From JBPBPI01 sp050954885 (GTDB taxonomy: Bacteria > Pseudomonadota > Alphaproteobacteria > Caedimonadales > Caedimonadaceae): a stretch of DNA of 10,696 bases. The translations under genes and the position numbers were made by a program. The DNA lies in the NCBI GenBank assembly GCA_050954885.1, contig JBPBPI010000174.1:1-10696 (forward strand), in the 5' to 3' direction. The notes under the pieces were generated by a model. The model was not told the origin of the DNA. It saw only the letters and a program-made list of their open reading frames with translations, and ran no database searches. Of this stretch, positions 5,764 to 10,696 are shown in pieces. The number at the start of each line of letters is the position of its first letter. Positions within the stretch are counted from its first letter, which is position 1.

Positions 5764-6987
5764 ATGGCTGCACAAGAATCACATACAACCGGTTTATTAT
5801 TTGCCTGTGTTGCTGATAAAGAAACAGAAGCGCTTATATCACAAATTTCTTACAAAAATTATGATCTTAAGTACGAGGGTATGGTTGGCACCATTCGTGA
5901 TGTTATAAAATATCTAAAAGAAAACCGATCTCCCCAAATCTTAATTATTGATATTTCAAATTCCGATTTGCCGATTAATGATATCACCAAAGTGAGTGAA
6001 GTATGCGAACCCGGTGTCGAAGTCATCGTCATCGGTATGCGCAATGATGTAGGTGTTTTTCGTGAATTAGTTAAATTGGGTATCCGAGATTATTTGGTCA
6101 AGCCTCTGACCAACAATCACATTGTGCGAAGTGTTGAAAATATTGTTTTTAAAAATCAAGATAGATCAACCTCTAATGCCTTTTCTAAATTTGGAAAAAT
6201 TATCAGTTTCATCGGAACACGTGGGGGTGTTGGTGTCACCACATTGGCGACAAATTGTGGTTGGCTCATGGCTGAAAAACACTCAAAGCGGATTGGTCTG
6301 TTAGACCCAGATCTTCAGCTGGGGACCATTGCACAATTTTTAGATATTGAGCCGTCTTCGGTCTTACAAGAAATCTTAGAATCTCCTGAGCGTATTGACG
6401 AGACATTGGTTGAGCGTTTCATGGTTAAATACACGCCTCATTTTTTAATTATGTGCGGCCAAAGCCCCTTGCAAGACATACAAAAAATTAAACCAGAAGC
6501 CTTTGAACCAATTATTCAACTTATGCTTGAAAGTTTTCATTATACTATTTTTGATCTGCCGCGCTATATGGCCAATGGCACCAATCTTAATCTTTTGGGA
6601 CATTCAAACATTGTTGTATTGGTGACCGATTTATCTTTGGTCAGTTTAAAAGATTGCCACAGATATCTTGAAGTTTTTAAAACCTATCGCACCACAGATC
6701 AACAAGTCATTGTTGTGGTTAACAAACAAGGTGAATACAAAAGTGGTGAAATTCAACTTGAAGATTTTGAAGAGGCAATTGAACGTAAAGTTGATTTGAT
6801 CATTCCTTTTGATGGTCAGAAACCTTTGCAAGCGTTAACAAAAGGTGTTCCATTGGCCTCTCAAGGTTCTTCTGCTTTAATTTCGGCTCTTGAGCAATTA
6901 ACCTTTAAAATCATTGGTCGTCCCGTGGGTGAGACTAAAACAGAGACTGCACGTTTCAATTGGTTTCCTTTTAAAAAATCATCCTAG
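5764..6987 (+). CDS. cpaE: CpaE/TadZ, receiver-like plus MinD/ParA-like localisation ATPase
   Basis: A protein of 407 residues. Residues about 10-130 form a response-regulator receiver fold: Asp63 in LIIDIS lies at the phosphoacceptor position, and Lys113-Pro114 in LVKPL matches the conserved switch lysine. Residues 145-385 form a MinD/ParA-type ATPase: the P-loop region IGTRGGVGVTT (150-160), LLDPDLQLGT (179-188) and a Walker B-like TIFDLPRY (261-268). In this P-loop the signature lysine and the usual GKT lysine are both replaced (R153, V158), so ATP hydrolysis is doubtful. Altered P-loops are, to my knowledge, common among alphaproteobacterial CpaE proteins. CpaE/TadZ recruits the Tad machine to its cell site, usually a pole. 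AGGGGGG at 5748-5754, inside the end of cpaD, is a strong ribosome site nine bases before the ATG. Confidence 0.92.
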   Translation: MAAQESHTTGLLFACVADKETEALISQISYKNYDLKYEGMVGTIRDVIKYLKENRSPQILIIDISNSDLPINDITKVSEVCEPGVEVIVIGMRNDVGVFRELVKLGIRDYLVKPLTNNHIVRSVENIVFKNQDRSTSNAFSKFGKIISFIGTRGGVGVTTLATNCGWLMAEKHSKRIGLLDPDLQLGTIAQFLDIEPSSVLQEILESPERIDETLVERFMVKYTPHFLIMCGQSPLQDIQKIKPEAFEPIIQLMLESFHYTIFDLPRYMANGTNLNLLGHSNIVVLVTDLSLVSLKDCHRYLEVFKTYRTTDQQVIVVVNKQGEYKSGEIQLEDFEEAIERKVDLIIPFDGQKPLQALTKGVPLASQGSSALISALEQLTFKIIGRPVGETKTETARFNWFPFKKSS

Positions 6988-7105
6988 GCGACATTTGATA
7001 AAATTTTGTCATTAATTTTGCATCTGTTTTTTATTTTAAGGAATTGTTAACAACTTTTATAAATATTTAAAGACAGTGATTTAAAAGAAAAATCTAGAGG
7101 AAAAA
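6988..7105 (+). other. cpaE-cpaF spacer, the longest gap in the plus-strand operon
   Basis: This AT-rich spacer of 118 bases contains the near-palindrome GATAAAATTTTGTC (6997-7010), which has no loop and no T tract and is not a convincing terminator. No well-spaced -35/-10 pair is evident: TTGTTA at 7044 and TATAAA at 7058 are only eight bases apart. AGAGGA at 7096-7101 serves cpaF. An internal promoter is possible but not demonstrated. Confidence 0.5.
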
Positions 7106-8542
7106 ATGAGCTATTTTGGACAAAAATTGACGAACATGCCGCTAGAGACAAATAAGAACGAAGCGAAAGCGATTCATTCTGAAAATAAATCAGTTATTGT
7201 ACCTATCATGTCTGCTCAGGAAGAAATTTATAAAACAAGAACACTTTCTGAATCACCGCAATTGACAGACTTTAAAGATCGCGTCTTCGATCGATTGCTT
7301 AAAAATATTGATTTGGCGGCTGCCTCTCGTATGCCTGTGAATGAACTTAAACGTGAAGTTGAACATTATATTTTTGAGTACACTGAGGAAAGTCGCGCCC
7401 AGCTTAATCATAAAGAACTTCAACATGTCACCGATGAAATTATCAATGATATGTTGGGCCTTGGGCCTTTGGAAGTTATTTTGGCGGATACAACCATTAA
7501 CGATATCATGGTCAATGCCTTTGACTCGGTTTACATTGAGCGTTTTGGTAAATTGATATTGACCGATGTTAAATTCCGAAATGAACGTCACGTTTTACAA
7601 ATTGCCCAACGAATTGCCAATCAAATTGGACGACGAATTGATGAATCCAGTTTCATGGTCGATGCACGTTTAAAAGATGGCAGTCGTGTCAATATCATCA
7701 TTCCCCCCTTGGCTCTTGAGGGAACATCAATTTCTATTCGTAAGTTTTCACGTCGTCGTATTTATTTAAAAGATCTTGCTGAAAATGATAGCTTATCAAA
7801 AGCAATGTATAATTTTTTAAAAATTTCTTCGATGTGTCGCTTAAATATTATTGTCTCAGGCGGCACAGGTGCAGGGAAGACAACCATTTTAAATGCGCTG
7901 TCTGAACTTATTGATTCTCATGAACGCATTGTCACAATTGAAGATTCTGCTGAATTAAAAATAATGCAACCTCATGTTGTAAGACTTGAAAGTCGACCTG
8001 CTAACTTAGAAGGGCAGGGCATGATCAATATTCAGGACCTCGTTAAAAATGCACTCCGGATGCGGCCTGATCGTATTATTGTTGGTGAGTGTCGAGGTGC
8101 TGAAACTTTTGATATGTTGCAAGCCATGAACACAGGGCATGATGGATCCATGTCAACTCTTCATGCCAATAGCGCCCGTGAGGCGATCAATCGTCTTGAA
8201 AATATGGTTTTAATGACCGGTCATGATCTACCCAATATCGTGATTAAAAGTTACATTAAAGATGCCGTTGATCTTATTGTTCACGTGGCCCGTCTTCGTG
8301 ATGGTTCACGTCGTGTCACTCAAATTACAGAAATTACCGGTCTTGAAAACGGTGAAATTAAAACCCAAGATATTTTTAAATACGATTATACCACAACTGA
8401 AGATGGTAAAATTAATGGTCATTTTGCGTGTTTGACGCAAGATCCTCATGTTAAAGAAAAGTTTATTCATTTTGGTATGAAGGCTGATATGGATAAAGCT
8501 TTAAGAACGGATACGGAAAGTATAGAAAAAGAAATAAGCTAA
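7106..8542 (+). CDS. cpaF: CpaF/TadA, secretion ATPase of the Tad pilus
   Basis: A protein of 478 residues from the type II/IV secretion ATPase (VirB11/PilB-like) superfamily. It forms a cytoplasmic hexamer that powers pilus extension and probably retraction. Motifs appear in the normal order and intact: Walker A GGTGAGKTT (252-260), Asp box TIEDSAEL (277-284), Walker B RIIVGECRG (323-331) and His box STLHAN (350-355). The N-terminal part has the family segments LGLGPLE (117-123) and DIMVNAFDSVYIER (133-146), with conserved arginines at RRIDESSFMVDARL (176-189). The first 50 residues are polar and variable. AGAGGA at 7096-7101 precedes the ATG. The stop is one base from the tadB start, so the two are probably translated together. 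No missing key residue was found. Confidence 0.95.
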   Translation: MSYFGQKLTNMPLETNKNEAKAIHSENKSVIVPIMSAQEEIYKTRTLSESPQLTDFKDRVFDRLLKNIDLAAASRMPVNELKREVEHYIFEYTEESRAQLNHKELQHVTDEIINDMLGLGPLEVILADTTINDIMVNAFDSVYIERFGKLILTDVKFRNERHVLQIAQRIANQIGRRIDESSFMVDARLKDGSRVNIIIPPLALEGTSISIRKFSRRRIYLKDLAENDSLSKAMYNFLKISSMCRLNIIVSGGTGAGKTTILNALSELIDSHERIVTIEDSAELKIMQPHVVRLESRPANLEGQGMINIQDLVKNALRMRPDRIIVGECRGAETFDMLQAMNTGHDGSMSTLHANSAREAINRLENMVLMTGHDLPNIVIKSYIKDAVDLIVHVARLRDGSRRVTQITEITGLENGEIKTQDIFKYDYTTTEDGKINGHFACLTQDPHVKEKFIHFGMKADMDKALRTDTESIEKEIS

Positions 8543-8543
8543 A

Positions 8544-9530
8544 ATGAATCAGATAATTATCTTAATTTCGTGTTTTACTTTGTTATTCTTAGCTATTGCT
8601 TATGTGATTAATAAAATTTTAAAATATATGGAAGAACGCAAAAAAATATTGAATCGTATTTTTGCAGTAACTGTTAAAAATAATCCTCTTTTTGAAGGGG
8701 ATGAAAATTTCGCTTTTAAAAAAAATCAAGGATCACTACTCGAAAAAAAAATTATCAGCTTTTTGAAAAATCGTCCTTCTATTGAAATGGCTTTGCGCTT
8801 AAAACTTTATCGTGCAGGGATTACAGGATATTTAGGTCATCTGATTGGGGGCGCTTTAGTTGTAGGTTTTGTAATTGTCTTAGGTATCTCTATTATTGGT
8901 GATTTTAATTATACCTATAATATTCCTTATGCTTTGGTGATGGCTGTTTTAATCATTTATTTTATTTTAGGATTTTTAGAAAACAAATTTAAACATAAAA
9001 TTATGACACAATTACCTCTTGCGATAGAAATCATACTGCGTGGTATTAAAGCCGGAAGTTCAGTTGAGAAAACTTTTCTTGTTGTGATCAAAGAAGTTAA
9101 TGCTCCTTTAAAGCAAGAGTTTGCACGTATTGTTCAACAAATTGAATTTGGTATCAGTTTTGATGAGGCACTTCATCAAACAGCAGATCGAATTGATTTA
9201 TCTGATTTTTATTTTTTCAGCACATCGCTTATCATTCAACGAAAAGCAGGGGGTAGTTTGTCAGAAATCCTTGATAACATTATCACAAGTTTAAATAAAG
9301 CCAATGAAATTAGAAATAAAATTAAAGTGTTGTCCGCAGAAGCAAAAGTAACCGGTTATATTTTAGGCAGCTTACCTGTTTTTTTGTGGTTTATCATGAT
9401 GCAATTAAATCCTTCATATTTGGATTTTTTTCGTCATGATGCCTTTGGTAAAAAGTTAATTACCCTTGCTGCTGTCTTGATTGGATTTGCAGCTATATCC
9501 ATTCGTTATCTTATACGTATAAAAATTTGA
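8544..9530 (+). CDS. tadB: TadB, inner-membrane platform protein
   Basis: A protein of 328 residues of the GspF/T2SSF class. Hydrophobic segments lie at about 3-25, 97-118, 127-146, 271-287 and 305-323. The T2SSF domain spans about 155-285: LPLAIEIILRGIKAGSS, then EFGISFDEAL, QRKAGGSLSEIL and NKIKVLSAEAKVTGYIL. TadB with TadC forms the inner-membrane platform on which the CpaF hexamer acts to lift pilins into the fibre. The ATG follows the cpaF stop after one base, with no clear ribosome site of its own beyond purines in the end of cpaF, which indicates coupling. Length and motif order are typical for the family. Confidence 0.93.
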   Translation: MNQIIILISCFTLLFLAIAYVINKILKYMEERKKILNRIFAVTVKNNPLFEGDENFAFKKNQGSLLEKKIISFLKNRPSIEMALRLKLYRAGITGYLGHLIGGALVVGFVIVLGISIIGDFNYTYNIPYALVMAVLIIYFILGFLENKFKHKIMTQLPLAIEIILRGIKAGSSVEKTFLVVIKEVNAPLKQEFARIVQQIEFGISFDEALHQTADRIDLSDFYFFSTSLIIQRKAGGSLSEILDNIITSLNKANEIRNKIKVLSAEAKVTGYILGSLPVFLWFIMMQLNPSYLDFFRHDAFGKKLITLAAVLIGFAAISIRYLIRIKI

Positions 9531-9540
9531 GGATAAAATA

Positions 9541-10488
9541 ATGAACGATTCCGTTTTATATCTTAAAATTTTGCTCCTTGTTTTCTTAGTTACTTGCTTA
9601 ATTGGTCTGTATTTTTACATGGAACAAACAAAAGCTTATGAAAGTTTAAAGCGTCGGATACAAGTGCTGAAAGGAAAATCTTTAATTGTTGATCATTCAA
9701 CGTCTTTACGACACGAAGTGTGGTTTAGTCGATTTTTGGTATCTGGACTTAAAGATGTATTGCGACAAATGTCAGCAGAAGCAGCGCGCAAGTACCGATT
9801 GCAATTTGAACAAGCAGGCTGGAATTCTCAAGATGCGCCTCTAATTGGATCCACTATTAATATAGGATTAATTTTAATTGGATTCACTGTATATATGGTT
9901 TTAACAACGTTTGTTGAAAATTTTGCTTACGATAATTTTTTACTCAAAATTATAATTTTGCTTGTAATACTTCTCATTTCTTTAAAATTTTTTGAATATA
10001 TTATGAACTTTATCATTGGACGCAGGCATAGCAAAATTCGTGTGGGTCTTTCTTACGCAATCGATCTTATGGGAATTTGTACGCGCTCTGGTTATGGTCT
10101 TGAAAAAAGTTTTGAAAAAATTGCAGAAGAAATGGGAAAATATAATAAAGAACTTTGTAAAGAATTTGGTAAAACATCTATTGAACTCGCGATACTGCCC
10201 GAAAGAAGTATTGCTTTGCGTAATTTGGGCCAACGCGTCGATATGCCAATTATTCAAGTTTTGGTTAGTGGCCTTATTCAAGCTGAAGAGCAAGGCGCAC
10301 CCTTAGGCAATACACTTCGAATTATGTCCGTTGAATTTAGTAAACAAAAAATGTTAGAAATTGAGGCGAAAGCCGCAAAACTTCCAGCATATTTGACATT
10401 ACCTTTGGTTTTATTTCTACTTCCTGCTTTGCTGATTGTTTTGCTTGGACCTGCCATTAACAATATTCAAAGCTCAGGTTTCTTTTAA
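9541..10488 (+). CDS. tadC: TadC, inner-membrane platform protein
   Basis: A protein of 315 residues, the second T2SSF-class platform protein and partner of TadB. Hydrophobic segments lie at about 6-26, 104-124, 133-150 and 284-306. The segment RLQFEQAGW (86-94) is typical of the region before the membrane core. The T2SSF domain covers about 170-300, with YAIDLMGICTRSGYGLEKSF, QAEEQGAPLGNTLR and KAAKLPAYLTLPLVLFLLPAL. GAGG at 9529-9532, overlapping the tadB stop, is the ribosome site eight bases before the ATG. It is the last plus-strand gene. The usual downstream tadE/tadF/tadG or tadD genes do not follow; instead an Rpn-type gene converges from the other strand with six bases between stops. 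Confidence 0.93.
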   Translation: MNDSVLYLKILLLVFLVTCLIGLYFYMEQTKAYESLKRRIQVLKGKSLIVDHSTSLRHEVWFSRFLVSGLKDVLRQMSAEAARKYRLQFEQAGWNSQDAPLIGSTINIGLILIGFTVYMVLTTFVENFAYDNFLLKIIILLVILLISLKFFEYIMNFIIGRRHSKIRVGLSYAIDLMGICTRSGYGLEKSFEKIAEEMGKYNKELCKEFGKTSIELAILPERSIALRNLGQRVDMPIIQVLVSGLIQAEEQGAPLGNTLRIMSVEFSKQKMLEIEAKAAKLPAYLTLPLVLFLLPALLIVLLGPAINNIQSSGFF

Positions 10489-10494
10489 TTAGTT

Positions 10495-10696
10495 TTAAAG
10501 ATTTTCTAAATAATTTACAGAAAGACCTGTAACTTTAGATACTATTTCAATTGTCATGCCTTCTTGTAAAAGAGAGTGAGCTACCTTCGCTATGCCTCTT
10601 TCCATGCCTTTTTCCATGCCTTTTTCCATGCCTTTTTCCATGCCTTTTTTCTCAGCATCTTCCAGTCTGGCTTTTTCAATAGCGATAGCATCACGT
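10495..10696 (-). CDS. Rpn/PD-(D/E)XK nuclease-transposase family protein, C-terminal fragment
   Basis: On the minus strand a frame open from the right window edge runs 66 codons to a TAA at 10497-10495. It reads a charged helix (RDAIAIEKARLEDAEKKG), four GMEK/GMER repeats, then AKVAHSLLQEGMTIEIVSKVTGLS and YLENL. Such GMEKG repeats followed by a short helix-turn-helix-like tail are a hallmark of Rpn-family recombination-promoting nuclease/putative transposase proteins. These are abundant in host-associated bacteria and mobilise or promote recombination. The PD-(D/E)XK catalytic part lies beyond the window, so its integrity is unknown. The gene is tail-to-tail with tadC. Confidence 0.8.
   Translation of the reverse strand, partial: RDAIAIEKARLEDAEKKGMEKGMEKGMEKGMERGIAKVAHSLLQEGMTIEIVSKVTGLSVNYLENL
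10597..10644. repeat. 12-bp tandem repeat in the Rpn-like gene
   Basis: Four consecutive 12-bp units of TTTTTCCATGCC lie at 10597-10608, 10609-10620, 10621-10632 and 10633-10644. The first has one mismatch; the others are identical. They encode the GMEK repeats and preserve the frame, so copy number could vary between strains. Confidence 0.9.

Noticed and set aside
6997..7010. GATAAAATTTTGTC as a transcription terminator between cpaE and cpaF
   Set aside because: It is a loopless AT-rich near-palindrome with no G/C stem and no following T run, so it is not a credible intrinsic terminator.
7253..7591. Minus-strand 112-residue open frame within cpaF
   Set aside because: It overlaps highly conserved ATPase sequence, has no recognisable domain, and its composition fits an antisense shadow.
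9982..10306. Open frames of about 100 residues on both strands inside tadC
   Set aside because: They lie wholly inside a conserved T2SSF coding region, show low-complexity Phe/Lys-rich translations and have no family resemblance. They are shadows of tadC.
10597..10644. Possible CRISPR-like or regulatory repeat array
   Set aside because: The units are contiguous 12-mers without spacers and encode the GMEK repeats of the Rpn-like protein in frame.
1..10696. A wholly new defence or secretion system
   Set aside because: Nearly all of the plus strand is explained by a canonical Tad/Flp pilus operon. The only unexplained coding sequences are the two small genes linked to tadD. No tRNA, rRNA, riboswitch or CRISPR array was recognised.

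Overview
The window is AT-rich, with strongly A/T-ending codons. It holds most of an alphaproteobacterial-type Tad/Flp (tight adherence) pilus machine. Gene content and order (cpaA-cpaB-cpaC-cpaD-cpaE-cpaF-tadB-tadC) match the Caulobacter-style cpa/tad layout. An F-box-like exported protein, an IS630-type transposase start at one edge and an Rpn-type nuclease/transposase tail at the other suggest a host-associated, mobile-element-rich lineage. An amoeba- or protist-associated Holosporales/Rickettsiales-like alphaproteobacterium would fit, but that assignment is inference; nothing here is a taxonomic marker.

Left part (1-2025), all on the minus strand. At 1-53 are the first 17 codons of an IS630-like transposase running off the window. 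Positions 54-170 show only a weak hairpin. Then comes a tightly packed three-gene operon, read right to left: tadD (TPR lipoprotein, 1045-2025), a small exported F-box-like protein (707-1048) and an unrecognised 179-residue protein (171-710). Both junctions are 4-base stop/start overlaps, so translation is probably coupled.

Divergent control region (2026-2185). It separates tadD from cpaA and carries a 24-bp interrupted palindrome built from GTCA/GTCAAT half-sites. The palindrome supplies TTGAC -35-like boxes on both strands. A further AGTCAATA copy lies 74 bp to the right. This looks like a shared operator for both halves of the pilus locus.

Right part (2186-10488), all plus strand and nearly gap-free: prepilin peptidase CpaA (TTG start), CpaB/RcpC, the secretin CpaC, the lipoprotein CpaD, the receiver-plus-MinD-like CpaE, the secretion ATPase CpaF, and the inner-membrane platform proteins TadB and TadC. 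Together they would process prepilins, assemble them from an inner-membrane platform powered by CpaF, and pass the fibre through the CpaC/CpaB/CpaD outer-membrane channel stabilised by TadD. cpaC is split by a single extra base near 4252-4253. Either the machine is decaying, or the sequence has an error, or the ribosome shifts +1 at CCU-UAA. No Flp pilin and no TadE/TadF/TadG minor pilin gene is present, so the substrate must be encoded elsewhere or be lost.

Right edge (10495-10695). A minus-strand C-terminal fragment of an Rpn/PD-(D/E)XK family protein with GMEK repeats converges on tadC, leaving six bases between the two stops.
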